In this document: one piece after another, positions 52,344-63,337 of the stretch
Layout: each line of letters opens with the position of its first letter
How positions within the stretch are numbered: position 1 is the stretch's first letter
Source: an uncultured Candidatus Actinomarina sp.
Lineage (GTDB): Bacteria > Actinomycetota > Acidimicrobiia > Actinomarinales > Actinomarinaceae
NCBI GenBank assembly: GCA_902519845.1
Contig: CABYLQ010000002.1
Location: forward strand, 1-64,000
Length of the DNA stretch: 64,000 bases
Direction: 5' to 3'
Program-made: the position numbers and the translations under genes
Notes under the pieces: generated by a model
What the model was told of the DNA's origin: nothing
Databases searched by the model: none
What the model saw: the letters and a program-made list of their open reading frames with translations, nothing else

Positions 52344-54354
52344 CTTCTCCTAAGACTTCAATTACGTCACCTTGTTTTATATCTTTATAATCAGATAACC
52401 CAATTCCACATTCAAGTCCCTCATTAACAGTCTCAACATTATCTTTAAACCTTCTTAATGAGACAATACTTCCTTCGTAAATTACTACCCCATCTCTAAG
52501 GAGTCGTGCTTTAGCATCTAAGTCAACTTTTCCTTCAGCTACAACAGAACCAGCTACAACACCAACTTTAGGTGCTCTAAAAGTTGTTTGAACATTCACC
52601 ATGCCAATAACAGTTTCTTCTGTTTTGACGGTAAGCTGTCCACGAACTGCCTCGCTAATATCATCAATAAGTTCGTAAATAATATTATATGTTCTTATAT
52701 CTATTCCCTTACTTTGTCCCATATTTCTTGCCTGACTATCAGGTCTTACATTAAAACCAACAATTAATGATCCTGTTGCCCCAGCAAGATCAACATCCGA
52801 TAATACAATTCCTCCAACAGCAGCATGAACAATTTGGATATTTACATCACCATCTGAAAGCTTTAGTAAGCTGTCCTTTATGGCTTCTACCGAACCGTTT
52901 GTATCTGCTTTTACAATTATATTTATTGTGTTTAATTCACCTTCTTGAAGAAGTTGCATCATTTCAGAAACCCTTGATTCAACGGTATAACTTGTATCAT
53001 CAAATTCTTTTAATTTATTTTTATTTTCTTCAGCCTTACTTTTTGCAAGTTTTTGATTTTTGGTTGCTACAAATTGATCTCCTGCGATTGGTGAATCGTC
53101 CCAACCTATAATGTCAGCTGGTGATCCAGGAGTTACTGATTTTAACGTCTTTCCATTGTGATCAAAAATAGATTTCACTCTGCAAAATGCTGATCCAGCA
53201 TATATAAAATCACCTGATTTCAATGTGCCTCTTTTTACAATTATTGTTGCAACATTTCCTTTGCCTACTTCCATCCTCGATTCAATAATGAATCCAGAAG
53301 GTTCAGAATCATAATTACTTTTTAATTCTTCTATCTCTGCGACTAAATTAAGCGTCTCTAGTAGATCATCTATACCATCTCCAGTAATGGCTGATATTTG
53401 TACTACTGGAACATCTCCTCCAAGGTCTTCTGAAACTACTTCATATTTTGTTAGATCAGCTTTTACGAGTGCTGGATTTGCATCTGGTAAATCACATTTG
53501 TTTATAGCAACAATCATTGGCACATCAGCTGCTTTTGTATGATTTATAGCTTCAACAGTTTGCGGCATAATACCATCGTCTGCTGCTACAACTAGGACGA
53601 CAATATCTGTAACATCAGCTCCCCTTGCTCTCATTTGTGTAAATGCCTCATGACCAGGTGTATCTATGAAAGTAACGCTTCCAGAATCATTTGTAACATT
53701 ATATGCTCCAACATGTTGAGTAATTCCACCAGCTTCACCAGAGGCCACTTTTTCTTTTCTTATATAATCTAAAAGACTTGTTTTTCCATGATCTACATGG
53801 CCCATAACAGTGATAATTGCAGGCCTTGATTTTAAGGAACTTTCATCATCATCAAAATCTTCAGATTGAATTATATCTGAACGTTTAATTTCAATTTTTT
53901 CAATAAATTCTGGGATTGCATTATATTTTTCAAATAATTTTTCAATTTCTTCATTTTGAAGATTAGAAGTAATTGACTGCATAATCCCTAAGGACATTAG
54001 GTCTCCAACTACTGTTGTAGAATCAGTGTCAAAAATCAAAGATATATCTTCAGGTGTTGATCCTTCTGTAACTTCAATAATATTGACTTCTACATCATTT
54101 TCTTCAAGAACAGGATCATCTTCTTTAATCGGTTGATCTATATTTTCCTCTTGAGAATCTTTTTTCTCCTCTTGAAGATCTTCAGAAGTGGTCGATTCTT
54201 CATTAATTGCTAAAACTAATAATTCTTCATCTTCTGGAGTAAGGCCTGAAGAAGCTGTTTTAACTTCAAAACCTAGTTCTTTAGCTTTATGTAAAACATC
54301 TGCAGATGCAATATCAAGTTCTTTAGCTATTTGGTGAATTCGTTTTTTTGCCAT
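52333..54354 (-). CDS. infB: Translation initiation factor IF-2
   Basis: 673 residues. IF2_N at 1-50 (K-R-I-H-Q-I-A-K-E-L-D); G domain with G-H-V-D-H-G-K-T, D-T-P-G-H-E and N-K-C-D; then domains II-IV. Shorter than the 900 or more residues seen in many actinobacteria because the long Pro/Ala-rich linker is reduced to an acidic stretch. ylxR, usual between nusA and infB, is absent. Confidence 0.98.
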   Translation of the reverse strand: MAKKRIHQIAKELDIASADVLHKAKELGFEVKTASSGLTPEDEELLVLAINEESTTSEDLQEEKKDSQEENIDQPIKEDDPVLEENDVEVNIIEVTEGSTPEDISLIFDTDSTTVVGDLMSLGIMQSITSNLQNEEIEKLFEKYNAIPEFIEKIEIKRSDIIQSEDFDDDESSLKSRPAIITVMGHVDHGKTSLLDYIRKEKVASGEAGGITQHVGAYNVTNDSGSVTFIDTPGHEAFTQMRARGADVTDIVVLVVAADDGIMPQTVEAINHTKAADVPMIVAINKCDLPDANPALVKADLTKYEVVSEDLGGDVPVVQISAITGDGIDDLLETLNLVAEIEELKSNYDSEPSGFIIESRMEVGKGNVATIIVKRGTLKSGDFIYAGSAFCRVKSIFDHNGKTLKSVTPGSPADIIGWDDSPIAGDQFVATKNQKLAKSKAEENKNKLKEFDDTSYTVESRVSEMMQLLQEGELNTINIIVKADTNGSVEAIKDSLLKLSDGDVNIQIVHAAVGGIVLSDVDLAGATGSLIVGFNVRPDSQARNMGQSKGIDIRTYNIIYELIDDISEAVRGQLTVKTEETVIGMVNVQTTFRAPKVGVVAGSVVAEGKVDLDAKARLLRDGVVIYEGSIVSLRRFKDNVETVNEGLECGIGLSDYKDIKQGDVIEVLGEVEV

Positions 54355-54361
54355 TTAATAC

Positions 54362-55381
54362 TTACTCTTCTTCTTGCTTTGGTTCTTCCTCCTCTGGAGG
54401 CGAATCTCCTAGACCTTCAATATCAATTTTGTATCCAGTAAGCTTCGCAGCAAGACGAGCATTTTGACCTTCTTTTCCAATAGCCAATGATAGTTGTGAA
54501 TCTTTTACAATTACTTTTGCTGATTGTGTATGTTCATCAATAATGACTTCATCAATATCAGCTGGTCCCAACGCTTCGATTATAAATCTTACTTTGTCTT
54601 CTCTCCATTCAACTACATCTAATTTTTCACCTTTTAACTCATTTACTATCTGTCTGACCCGGGATCCTCTTGAACCAACACACGCACCTTTTGGATCAAC
54701 ATTTGGATCGTTTGAAAAAACAGCTATTTTTGTTCTACTTCCTGCTTCTCTTGCAATAGCACGAAGTTCAACTGTTCCATCGGTGAGTTCGGGTACTTCT
54801 AGTTCCAACATTCTTTGAACAAATTCGCCACGGTTTCTACTTACAACAATTGGTATTCCTTTTGCATCTTCCCGTACCTCAGTAATTAAAGCTTTTATTC
54901 TGTTTCCTCTTTCGAGTCTTTCAAATGGGATTCTTTCACTTGATGGAATAACTGCTTCAGCATCTTGTAGATCTATAATGGTCTGATTGAATCTTGCATC
55001 AAATTGAGTAACGATTCCAGTTACTAACTCCCCTTCTCTTCCAATATAAGCATCAAGAACAGTTGCTCTTTTTGCGTCACGTACTTTTGTAGACATCATT
55101 TGCTTAAATGATTGTGCTGCAATCCTACCAAAATCAGAATCACTTATATCTGGCTCCCACTCCTTAATCACATTTCCATCAACATCTAGCTCCTGAGCAT
55201 AAACTGTAATTTGTCCACTCTCAGGATCTAAAGTTACTCTTGCTTCTTCTGCAGCACCAGGGATTCTCATATATGCCGATCTGAATGCAGAAACCAAAGC
55301 TTCATACATACTTTCTACTGCAACACCTTTATCAAGAGCTAAAGATTCTATTGCTTGTTTAATATCACTTCCTAATTGCAT
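54362..55381 (-). CDS. nusA: Transcription termination/antitermination protein NusA
   Basis: 339 residues. N-terminal RNAP-binding domain, S1 (about 130-200; G-I-V-T-Q-F-D) and two KH domains (D-P-K-G-A-C-V-G-S-R-G-S-R; G-K-E-G-Q-N-A-R-L-A). Acidic tail. It could influence the terminator before its own operon. It begins 7 bases after rimP and 7 bases before infB. Confidence 0.97.
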   Translation of the reverse strand: MQLGSDIKQAIESLALDKGVAVESMYEALVSAFRSAYMRIPGAAEEARVTLDPESGQITVYAQELDVDGNVIKEWEPDISDSDFGRIAAQSFKQMMSTKVRDAKRATVLDAYIGREGELVTGIVTQFDARFNQTIIDLQDAEAVIPSSERIPFERLERGNRIKALITEVREDAKGIPIVVSRNRGEFVQRMLELEVPELTDGTVELRAIAREAGSRTKIAVFSNDPNVDPKGACVGSRGSRVRQIVNELKGEKLDVVEWREDKVRFIIEALGPADIDEVIIDEHTQSAKVIVKDSQLSLAIGKEGQNARLAAKLTGYKIDIEGLGDSPPEEEEPKQEEE

Positions 55382-55388
55382 AATTACC

Positions 55389-55859
55389 TCAACTATTTAC
55401 CTTTTCTTTAAATTTATCAAAACTAATATTTGCTTTTTTAATATTTTCTAATTCAAAATCAATAGATTTATTATCAATTAATATTTTTATTTCTTTGCTA
55501 TCTACTTGGGTTAATATACCAATAAATGTATATACCCCATCATGAGGCGTTGAAAGTTTAATTTTTATTTCCTGATTTAAAGCAAGTTCAAAATGTCTAT
55601 TTGTTTTTAATGAACGTTCTATTCCAGGGCTGGAAAGAACTAATTCGTATGATCCTTTTTCAACTCCTAATTCTTCTATTAATCTTTGAATCTGGTAATT
55701 TAATCTTTCAAAAATAGTTAAACTCAACTCTTCATCAGAAAATACAAATATCTCGATTTTAGAAATGGCTTCATTACCTGCAATATTTAAATCATAAAGT
55801 TCTAAATCTTCTGATGATAAAAAGGATGAAATGGCAGTGATAATGTTGTCTTTGATCAT
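55389..55859 (-). CDS. rimP: Ribosome maturation factor RimP
   Basis: About 156 residues from the ATG at 55859, which has an excellent GGAGGTGATC Shine-Dalgarno sequence just upstream; the longer frame to 55904 would begin inside the terminator hairpin. The segment L-S-S-P-G-I-E-R-S-L and the second Sm-like domain fit RimP. Helps assemble the 30S subunit. First gene of the rimP-nusA-infB operon. Confidence 0.9.
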   Translation of the reverse strand: MIKDNIITAISSFLSSEDLELYDLNIAGNEAISKIEIFVFSDEELSLTIFERLNYQIQRLIEELGVEKGSYELVLSSPGIERSLKTNRHFELALNQEIKIKLSTPHDGVYTFIGILTQVDSKEIKILIDNKSIDFELENIKKANISFDKFKEKVNS

Positions 55860-55880
55860 CAACTGATCACCTCCATTCAT

Positions 55881-55905
55881 AAAAAAAGTGGGTTTTGAAC
55901 CCACT
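55881..55905 (-). terminator. Intrinsic terminator ahead of rimP
   Basis: On the minus strand AGTGGGTT and AACCCACT form an 8-pair stem with a CAA loop followed by seven T. It ends the proS transcript or attenuates transcripts entering rimP-nusA; only about 20 bases separate the T-run from the rimP start. Confidence 0.9.
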
Positions 55906-55966
55906 ATTTTGTAGTTAAGTTGTATAAGTTTATATTAACCGATAAATGATTTTAGATAAAGAATAT

Positions 55967-57391
55967 TTAATATGCTTTGGAAAATATTGCAAAATTACCA
56001 TCATTATCTTTAGAGTTAACTGATTTTTCAATTTCCTTATTATTAATCGGGTAACACCGCAATGTCGCACTTGTCTTTTCTTTAACTTTAATTTCATCTT
56101 CTTTATTTTCGTCCCAGAAACATGAAACAAATCCTCTTTGATCATTTAAAGTCTCAATCAACTCATCATATGAATCAACATGGTAAGTATTTGACTTAAC
56201 TGTATTTTCTGAAGTAATAAGTAGATTCTTTTGAATATCATTCAGGGTTTTATCTACCACTTTATCGATTCCTTCAAAGGGATATTGATTTTTTGATTCA
56301 TCATCTCTTCTATAAATTAATACCGATTCATTATCAATATCTTTTGGACCGACTTCTATGCGAATTGGTACACCTTTTTGCTCCCATTCATTAAATTTGA
56401 ATCCAGGAGATACTTCAGGTCTGTCATCAATAAAAACTCTCACATGATCTAATGATTCAATTAACTTATTTACCGCGTTTAAAACACGTGATCTCTCATC
56501 TTCATTAGGAATGATAGGAACAATAACAATTTGGTGCGGTGCTAGTTCTGGAGGAAGTTTTAATCCTTTGTCATCACCATGTGCCATGATTATCATACCA
56601 ACTAATCTTGTACTTACACCCCAGCTTGTTTGAAATGGATGTTGTAATTTATTATTTTCATCAGAAAATTTAATATCAAATGCTTTAGAGAAGTTTTGAC
56701 CAAGCTCGTGTGATGTACCAGCTTGTAGTGCTTTCAAATCCTTCATCATTGCTTCGATTGAATACGTAGTTGTTGCTCCTGCAAATTTTTCCATTTCTGA
56801 TTTTGTTCCCTTTATCACTGAAACAGCAGCTATGTCTCGTGCAAACTCTTCGTAAATATCAAGCATTTTAAGAGATTCCTCTCTTGCTTCATCCTCTGTT
56901 GCATGAGCAGTATGACCTTCCTGCCACAAAAACTCAGAGGTTCTTAGAAAAAGTCTTGTTCTCATTTCCCATCTTACGACATTGGACCATTGATTTATTA
57001 ACATAGGTAAGTCTCTATGACTTGATATCCATTTAGAAAACATATGATTAATAATGGTCTCCGAAGTTGGCCTTACAATCAATGGTTCTTCTAACTCTTT
57101 TCCACCGGCATGGGTCACCGTAGCAAGCTCTGGAGAAAAGCCCTCAACATGCTCAGCTTCTTTTTCAATAAAGGATTTTGGGATAAACATTGGAAAATAT
57201 GCATTTTGATGTCCTGTTTCTTTAAATCTCTTATCTAAGTAAGCTTGAATATTTTCCCATAGTGCATATCCATACGGCTTTATTACCATTGTTCCTTTAA
57301 CAGGTGAATAGTCAGCAAGGTCAGCTGATTGAACAATTTCTGTATACCACTGATTAAAATCCTCTGACATAGGGGTTAATTTTTTTACCAT
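55967..57391 (-). CDS. proS: Prolyl-tRNA synthetase, short (archaeal/eukaryotic-type) form
   Basis: 474 residues. Class II motifs: R-T-R-L-F-L-R-T-S-E-F-L-W-Q-E-G-H-T-A-H (motif 2), and H-G-D-D-K-G-L-K-L-P-P-E near the motif 3 side; R-P-T-S-E-T-I. A C-terminal zinc-like Cys pair follows. No INS editing domain, consistent with the short type. It charges tRNA-Pro. Confidence 0.96.
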   Translation of the reverse strand: MVKKLTPMSEDFNQWYTEIVQSADLADYSPVKGTMVIKPYGYALWENIQAYLDKRFKETGHQNAYFPMFIPKSFIEKEAEHVEGFSPELATVTHAGGKELEEPLIVRPTSETIINHMFSKWISSHRDLPMLINQWSNVVRWEMRTRLFLRTSEFLWQEGHTAHATEDEAREESLKMLDIYEEFARDIAAVSVIKGTKSEMEKFAGATTTYSIEAMMKDLKALQAGTSHELGQNFSKAFDIKFSDENNKLQHPFQTSWGVSTRLVGMIIMAHGDDKGLKLPPELAPHQIVIVPIIPNEDERSRVLNAVNKLIESLDHVRVFIDDRPEVSPGFKFNEWEQKGVPIRIEVGPKDIDNESVLIYRRDDESKNQYPFEGIDKVVDKTLNDIQKNLLITSENTVKSNTYHVDSYDELIETLNDQRGFVSCFWDENKEDEIKVKEKTSATLRCYPINNKEIEKSVNSKDNDGNFAIFSKAY

Positions 57392-57412
57392 ATTTGTATT
57401 CTATTACGTTAA

Positions 57413-58633
57413 CTATTCATTATCTTGATTTGACGTAATCTCCACAACTGATTTTTTTCTTTCAAGAAAATTATTTATGTCACCTTGAGAAGTTAACAAA
57501 TCATCAACATCTTTTTGCGCAATTTCCGCTGCATTTTCATCTGCTTTAGCAAGCCTTGCTTCTATGCCTTCTTCAACAATTAATCTAGCTTCTTCCAATA
57601 GCGATGAGACCATGTCTTTTTCATTTACAACTTTTACAACTTCACCTCTTATAAAAAGATGACCTTTATTTTTACCAGCTGCAATACCTAAATCAGCAGA
57701 CCTAGCCTCTCCTGGTCCATTTACAACACATCCCATTACTGCAACTTGAAGAGGAATGTTTTCATTATTTAGAACATTTTGAGCTTCTTCAGCTACTTTA
57801 ATAACGTCAACTTCTGCCCTACCACAACTCGGACACGCAATTAGATCTAAAGAATTTCTTTCACGTAAGCCTAAATATTCTAATAATTGGCGACCACTCT
57901 TTGCTTCTTCTATTGGATCTGTAGTTAATGAATAACGAATAGTGTCACCAATTCCTTCATTTAATAATGTTCCAATACCTGCTGTTGATTTAATTAATCC
58001 GCCTGGAAGGGGTCCTGCTTCAGTAACTCCAAGATGTAATGGATAATTTACTTTTTCAGCTAACAAACGATAAGACTCGATCATTAATCGAACATTTGAA
58101 TGTTTCACAGAAATTTTTATATCATTAAAATCTACATCTTCTAAATACTTTAGTTCCTTGAGTGCTGACTCTACTAACGCCTCCGGTGTAGAATCTCCAT
58201 ATTTTTCAAGCAAATCTTTATCAAGGGAGCCACCATTTACACCAATTCGAATCGGTATATTTGCATCTAAGGCTGCTTTAGCTACATCTTTTATTTGTGA
58301 TTCTTTGCGTATGTTTCCAGGATTTAACCTCAAACCATCCACCCCTGCTTCTATAGCTGCAAGTGCAAGTTTATATTGAAAATGAATGTCAGCAATTATT
58401 GGTACTGGACTTCTTTGAGTAATTTCAACGAGTCCTTTTGCAGCATCAATATCATTACATGTCACCCTTACAATATCTGCTCCATTTGCAGCTATCTCAT
58501 AAATTTGTGCAAGAGTTCCCTCAACATCTTTTGTTTTTGTTGTTGTCATGGATTGAACAGAGATTGGAAAGTCAGAACCAACTCCGACTTTACCTACGGA
58601 TAATTGTGTGGTTTTTCTTCTTTTTATTTTCAT
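57413..58633 (-). CDS. ispG: 4-hydroxy-3-methylbut-2-en-1-yl diphosphate synthase
   Basis: 406 residues. TIM barrel, then the iron-sulfur domain with C-P-S-C-G and G-C-V-V-N-G-P-G-E. Seventh enzyme of the MEP isoprenoid pathway. A tail of about 30 residues beyond the usual end is seen. Overlaps rseP by 4 bases. dxr is missing from this cluster. Confidence 0.97.
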   Translation of the reverse strand: MKIKRRKTTQLSVGKVGVGSDFPISVQSMTTTKTKDVEGTLAQIYEIAANGADIVRVTCNDIDAAKGLVEITQRSPVPIIADIHFQYKLALAAIEAGVDGLRLNPGNIRKESQIKDVAKAALDANIPIRIGVNGGSLDKDLLEKYGDSTPEALVESALKELKYLEDVDFNDIKISVKHSNVRLMIESYRLLAEKVNYPLHLGVTEAGPLPGGLIKSTAGIGTLLNEGIGDTIRYSLTTDPIEEAKSGRQLLEYLGLRERNSLDLIACPSCGRAEVDVIKVAEEAQNVLNNENIPLQVAVMGCVVNGPGEARSADLGIAAGKNKGHLFIRGEVVKVVNEKDMVSSLLEEARLIVEEGIEARLAKADENAAEIAQKDVDDLLTSQGDINNFLERKKSVVEITSNQDNE

Positions 58634-59730
58634 AAGTTAATTGGTTGAGTTATATCTAAATAAAATGCTGTTATTCCAATAAAGACAAAAACAATAATTA
58701 CTAATGCTGCAATAGGATAAAGATTTTTATCAGGAATCTTCTTACCAGTTATACCCTCTATTAGAGACAATAAAACTCTCCCTCCATCAAGTGGTATGAG
58801 GGGTATAGCATTAAACACTCCTAAAAATACATTTACAAAAGCTAGCAAGCTAAAAAGGTTCACGTATCCATTGTCAGCAATTTGACTTCCTGCTTGGGCC
58901 AAACCAATTGGACTAAGTGGTCGAGACTCATCTGGAATTTCTTGACCAGAATATGTACCTAATAAAGTTCTTATATTTTCTGGACTTAATAGGGTAAAGA
59001 TTCCATCAACCGCTGCCAAAGTCATTTCATATTCAAGTTTTGTTGAAAAAATTGCCGAATTAATAATTCCAACATTTTGTTGCTCTATTACTGGAGATAC
59101 TCCAAGATATCCTAAATCATTACCATTTATATTTCTTGATTCCAAAACTGTAGTTGTAAGATATGTGCCACCATTCCTTATGTACTTTATAGAAACTTCT
59201 TTATTAGGATTGATTTCAATATTTTTTACTAAATCTTCCCATGATTCAACATTCAAGCCATTAAATTGAGTGATGGTGTCTCCTGGTTTTAGCCCGGCAA
59301 ATTCAGAAGGAGATAATTTTTCATTATTTACAGATTGACCGATTGTATCAATTTGAAGTGTAGGTTGTGTAACTCCATTGAAAATAAATATTGAGAATAA
59401 AATTATCCAAGCAGTGATGAAATTAACAATTATTCCAGCAGAAGCAATAAAAAGCTTTGTAGTCCATTTGGAAGTATGAAATAATTCATCCTCAGCATAA
59501 TCTTTAGTTGCTTCAGATTCGTCCATTCCAGGTATTTTTACATAGCCACCAAAAGGAATCCCCTTAAGGCCGTATTCAGTACCATTTTTTTTAAAAGAAA
59601 ATATTTTTGGACCGAATCCCACAAAAAATTCGGAAACCGCTACTTTTGAGAATCTAGCAGCAAAATAATGACCTGCTTCATGCATAACAACAAAAAAAGT
59701 AAGCATTAATATCGTTAGTAAACCATTCAT
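58630..59730 (-). CDS. rseP: RIP zinc metalloprotease (RseP-like)
   Basis: 366 residues. Site-2 protease: H17-E-A-G-H21 in the first membrane segment, a PDZ domain (about 115-205), and [11 protein letters not shown] in a late segment. It cleaves membrane-embedded anti-sigma factors or signal-peptide remnants. Confidence 0.94.
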   Translation of the reverse strand: MNGLLTILMLTFFVVMHEAGHYFAARFSKVAVSEFFVGFGPKIFSFKKNGTEYGLKGIPFGGYVKIPGMDESEATKDYAEDELFHTSKWTTKLFIASAGIIVNFITAWIILFSIFIFNGVTQPTLQIDTIGQSVNNEKLSPSEFAGLKPGDTITQFNGLNVESWEDLVKNIEINPNKEVSIKYIRNGGTYLTTTVLESRNINGNDLGYLGVSPVIEQQNVGIINSAIFSTKLEYEMTLAAVDGIFTLLSPENIRTLLGTYSGQEIPDESRPLSPIGLAQAGSQIADNGYVNLFSLLAFVNVFLGVFNAIPLIPLDGGRVLLSLIEGITGKKIPDKNLYPIAALVIIVFVFIGITAFYLDITQPINL

Positions 59731-59746
59731 ATAATCATTATCTCAT

Positions 59747-60652
59747 TTAAAAATTTAAATAGTAAAAGTGAAATACTATTAACAAAAATGGAAAGCTGAT
59801 TAAGTAGGAGTCTATTCGGTCAAGGAGACCACCATGACCAGGAAATATAGTACCCGAATCTTTAACATTTATAGATCTCTTTATTTTTGACATAAAAAGA
59901 TCACCAAGTACACCAAAAAATATGAAAAATGAAGAGATAAATAATGATTGTAATAATGGTTTATCAAGGTTTATCGTTAAATTAAAAGTCATAAATAAAG
60001 AGCCTATTAATAGACCAGCTAAAAATCCTTCAATAGTTTTATTTGGGGAAATATTTTCTGCAAGTTTTCTTTTGCCTACCCTTTTTCCTATTTCATAAGC
60101 AAATATATCCGATATGGAAATGGAAAGAATTGATAAATAAACAAAAATAAGTTCTTCATATCTAATTAATGTAGCAAGTGAAGCAATACCAATTGAAAAC
60201 CATGAATGAAAAACAATTGCGCTTCCAAACTTATCGTATATCGCATAATTTGTAAAAAAACCTAAATATATTATCAAACCAAGGGGGAAGATAAAATATG
60301 GAACAATAATGTCTGATAAATCATAAAAATATACAACAACTAGCGGAGCAAGTGCAGAAAAAAGAAGAAGTGGATATGGTATAAAAATACTATATTCAAA
60401 TAAATCAAACCATTCTTTTGCAGCAATAAAAGCTATAAGGATCAATAAAATGAAAGCGCTTAACTTATTTAGAAAAAAAAGTGACAAAACAGCAAACAGA
60501 ATTATTCCAGTAATAATTCTTTGATTTTTATTTTCATCATTTGATGAATCATCAATTGAAACTTCTTTTTCAACGGGTAACTCAACTACACCAGGCCAAA
60601 AAGTTCCATCTTCATCAGAAGAAAAGAAAAACTTAAACTTCAAGTAACTCAT
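59747..60652 (-). CDS. cdsA: Phosphatidate cytidylyltransferase
   Basis: About 301 residues from the ATG at 60652; a longer start at 60676 is possible. Eight membrane segments after an acidic N-terminal stretch of about 60 residues. Signature S-P-N-K-T-I-E-G near residue 200, then D-L-F-M-S-K-I-K-R and [16 protein letters not shown]. Makes CDP-diacylglycerol. Confidence 0.92.
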   Translation of the reverse strand: MSYLKFKFFFSSDEDGTFWPGVVELPVEKEVSIDDSSNDENKNQRIITGIILFAVLSLFFLNKLSAFILLILIAFIAAKEWFDLFEYSIFIPYPLLLFSALAPLVVVYFYDLSDIIVPYFIFPLGLIIYLGFFTNYAIYDKFGSAIVFHSWFSIGIASLATLIRYEELIFVYLSILSISISDIFAYEIGKRVGKRKLAENISPNKTIEGFLAGLLIGSLFMTFNLTINLDKPLLQSLFISSFFIFFGVLGDLFMSKIKRSINVKDSGTIFPGHGGLLDRIDSYLISFPFLLIVFHFYYLNF

Positions 60653-61184
60653 TTTCTTTAATTTTATAGAGTTCATCGATTTTATTTACAAACTTATCAG
60701 TAAGTTCTTGTATTTTTGATTCGTACCTTTTTATTTCATCAGCTGGTAAATCGTCTTTTAATTTATTAATTTTGTCTATTCCTGATCTTCTGTGTGAACG
60801 TATTGAAACTTTTGTATCTTCAGATGCTTTTGATGCGACTTTTGATAATTCTTTTCTTCTTTCTTCAGATAATGGAGGAATTGGAATTCTTATTATGTCA
60901 CCATCGGTTGCAGGATTTAATCCTATGTCTGCATTTTGTATTGCTTTTTCTATTTCTTCAAAAGAACTCTTATCAAATGGTTGGATAACTAAGAGCCTGG
61001 GATCTGGAACGCTAACAGAAGCTAATTGTTGAAGTGGTGTTTTCGTACCGTAGTAATCTACTTGTATACTCGTAACCAAATTTGGATTTGCACGACCAGT
61101 TCTAATTTTTCCAAATTCTTCAATAAGATGTTCTATTGAAATTGTCATTTCAAGTTCTATATCGGTAATAATATCTTCTGACAT
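60633..61184 (-). CDS. frr: Ribosome recycling factor
   Basis: 183 residues. The R-T-G-R-A-N-P signature and the P[12 protein letters not shown] stretch are present. With EF-G it splits post-termination ribosomes. It lies 2 bases after pyrH. Confidence 0.98.
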   Translation of the reverse strand: MSEDIITDIELEMTISIEHLIEEFGKIRTGRANPNLVTSIQVDYYGTKTPLQQLASVSVPDPRLLVIQPFDKSSFEEIEKAIQNADIGLNPATDGDIIRIPIPPLSEERRKELSKVASKASEDTKVSIRSHRRSGIDKINKLKDDLPADEIKRYESKIQELTDKFVNKIDELYKIKENELLEV

Positions 61185-61186
61185 AA

Positions 61187-61888
61187 TTATTTAATAAATG
61201 TTCCCATTTCTTCACCTTTAAGAACTTTATATATATTTTCTTCGACTGTTCCGTTAAATACTCTTATAGGCATACTGTTTTCTTCACATAGTGTTATGGC
61301 AGTTAAGTCCATAACTGACAATTTTTTATCTAGAACTTCTTTGTAAGAGAGTTCATTTAAAAATTTAGCATTTGATTCTTTTTCCGGATCTTTATCATAA
61401 ACACCATCAACTCTTGTAGATTTTAGAACAATCTGAGCTTCAATTTCAGCTGCTCTCAAGGAAGCTGCTGTATCAGTTGTGAAATATGGATTTCCAGTTC
61501 CGGCTGCAAAAATTACAACTCTTCCTTTTTCTAAGTGCCTTATTGCTCTTAATCTAATGTAGGGTTCTGCGACAGACGTCATAGTTATTGCTGACTGAAC
61601 CCTTGTATTTATTCCTTTTTTATCAAGTGCATCTTTAAGTGCAATTGCATTAATAACGGTAGCCAACATCCCCATATAATCAGCATTTGCTTGAGCCATA
61701 TTTTTGGCAGATTCACTGACGCCTCGAAAAAAGTTACCACCACCAACTACAACACCAATCTCTATTCCATCATTGCTCGCTCTTGCAATTTCATCAGCAA
61801 TTCTAGTTAGCGTGCTTGACTCAATCCCAAAGTTGGTTTCATCATCAGCAAAAGATTCTCCAGATAGTTTTAATAAAACTCTGGACAT
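61187..61888 (-). CDS. pyrH: Uridylate kinase
   Basis: 233 residues. Amino-acid-kinase fold: [17 protein letters not shown], and N[10 protein letters not shown]. Phosphorylates UMP to UDP. Two bases from tsf and from frr. Confidence 0.98.
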   Translation of the reverse strand: MSRVLLKLSGESFADDETNFGIESSTLTRIADEIARASNDGIEIGVVVGGGNFFRGVSESAKNMAQANADYMGMLATVINAIALKDALDKKGINTRVQSAITMTSVAEPYIRLRAIRHLEKGRVVIFAAGTGNPYFTTDTAASLRAAEIEAQIVLKSTRVDGVYDKDPEKESNAKFLNELSYKEVLDKKLSVMDLTAITLCEENSMPIRVFNGTVEENIYKVLKGEEMGTFIK

Positions 61889-61890
61889 CT

Positions 61891-62499
61891 TTAGCTACCA
61901 ACTTCTAAATGCGAAAATTGTTTAATATAAATTCTTTCACCAAGCTTTCCGGACATTTCATCAATCATTACCCCAACTTTTCCTTCATATATTTCAGGAT
62001 TACAAAAAGTTTGTTCATTTAGAACATTATCGTTAAAAAATGAACTGATTTTACCTTCGATTATTTTCTCCATAACTTCTTGAGGCTTCCCATCATTCTC
62101 TGACTGTTTAGCAATAATTTCTTTTTCTTCTTGAATTTTATCTTCAGGAATATCATCAATATTTAAATATGATGGCTTCATTGCTGCAACATGCATTGCA
62201 ATTTGTTTTGCAATATCCTTGAACTCTTCAGATTTAGCAACAAAATCAGTTTCACAAGCTAATTCAACTAAAACTCCAGCTACAGCTCTATCTTGCTGAA
62301 AATGTATATACTCACCGATTGTTCCTTGGTTTGCGTCTCTGTCAGATCTTTTTTTTGAATCAGCAAGTCCTTTTTCTCGAAGGTACTTTACAGCGGCATC
62401 AAAGTCACCATTTGATTCCTTCAATGCTTCTTTAGCATCCATCATCCCAGCGCCTGACATGTCTCTTAATTTCTTAACGTCGGATGCTGAAATATTCAT
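61891..62499 (-). CDS. tsf: Elongation factor Ts
   Basis: About 202 residues from the ATG at 62499, whose ATGA overlaps the rpsB stop [19 protein letters not shown] and the [11 protein letters not shown] motif mark EF-Ts. Nucleotide exchange factor for EF-Tu. Shorter than E. coli (283), as in several Gram-positives. Confidence 0.97.
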   Translation of the reverse strand: MNISASDVKKLRDMSGAGMMDAKEALKESNGDFDAAVKYLREKGLADSKKRSDRDANQGTIGEYIHFQQDRAVAGVLVELACETDFVAKSEEFKDIAKQIAMHVAAMKPSYLNIDDIPEDKIQEEKEIIAKQSENDGKPQEVMEKIIEGKISSFFNDNVLNEQTFCNPEIYEGKVGVMIDEMSGKLGERIYIKQFSHLEVGS

Positions 62500-63209
62500 T
62501 CTTTGTCTTCTCCAATTTCTACATCTTCTCTTTTGCCGAGTCCTTTTAGGCATGCATCTGCAATTGCTTTTGCAATGACTTCAATTGATCGTATTGCATC
62601 ATCATTTCCAGGAATTACAAAATCAACATTTTCAGGATCAACATTTGAATCTGCAAGACCAATTACAGGTATATCTAATTTTTTTGCTTCTGTAAGCGCT
62701 GTTGTCTCATTAAGCAAATCAACAATAAATATTGCTTCCGGTAGTTTGTTTAGATTTACAATTCCTCCAATTGATTTTGTTAATTTTTCAATTTCTCTTC
62801 TAATTCTTAATCTTTCAGGTTTTGGATATGCATTAATTTCTCCAGATGTTTCTAATGAATTAAGTTCGTTCAAATAAATGACTCTCTTAATAATTGTTTT
62901 AAAATTAGTAAGCATTCCACCTAACCATCTGTGATTTACATATGGCATTTGTGCGCGAATTGCTTGCTCCTCAATGACTTTCTGAGCTTGTGGTTTTGTT
63001 CCTACAAAAAGTACTTTTCCGCTGTTTGCTACCAGTTTTTGAACGAATTCTTGAGTTTTTTCTAACGTGTCATAGGTAATTCTTAGATCGAGTATATGAA
63101 TACCGCTTTTGTCTCCATATATATATTTATCCATCTTAGGGTTCCAACGTTGAGTTTGGTGACCGAAATGAACTCCTGCTTCAAGCAGATCTTTCATTGT
63201 TGCTGACAT
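62496..63209 (-). CDS. rpsB: 30S ribosomal protein S2
   Basis: About 237 residues from the ATG at 63209, which has AGGAG 6 bases upstream. G-V-H-F-G-H-Q-T-Q-R-W-N-P-K-M and F-V-G-T-K-P-Q-A are S2 signatures. First gene of the rpsB-tsf-pyrH-frr operon. Confidence 0.98.
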   Translation of the reverse strand: MSATMKDLLEAGVHFGHQTQRWNPKMDKYIYGDKSGIHILDLRITYDTLEKTQEFVQKLVANSGKVLFVGTKPQAQKVIEEQAIRAQMPYVNHRWLGGMLTNFKTIIKRVIYLNELNSLETSGEINAYPKPERLRIRREIEKLTKSIGGIVNLNKLPEAIFIVDLLNETTALTEAKKLDIPVIGLADSNVDPENVDFVIPGNDDAIRSIEVIAKAIADACLKGLGKREDVEIGEDKE

Positions 63210-63252
63210 AATTCTCCTTTGGTTGTTCATCCCATATTTCTTTGCTTATGCG

Positions 63253-63281
63253 GTTTCCAAACTTTCGTTCACCAAGGAAAC
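63253..63281 (-). ncRNA. Structured rpsB leader hairpin
   Basis: Minus-strand RNA: GTTTCC pairs with GGAAAC, a 5-base bulge TTGGT lies on the 5' side, and an upper stem GAAC/GTTT closes a GAAA tetraloop. It sits about 45 bases upstream of the rpsB ATG. A candidate site for S2 autoregulation. Confidence 0.5.
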
Positions 63282-63309
63282 TTGTAAATATGGTGTCTAT
63301 TTCATTTAA

Positions 63310-63337
63310 ATAGTAATCTAATTAATGGTTTAATCAA
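63310..63337 (-). promoter_or_regulatory. Probable rpsB promoter
   Basis: On the minus strand TTGATT (63332-63337) and TACTAT (63310-63315) are 16 bases apart. The -35 overlaps the xerC-like stop. It would give a leader of about 95 bases carrying the hairpin. Confidence 0.5.
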
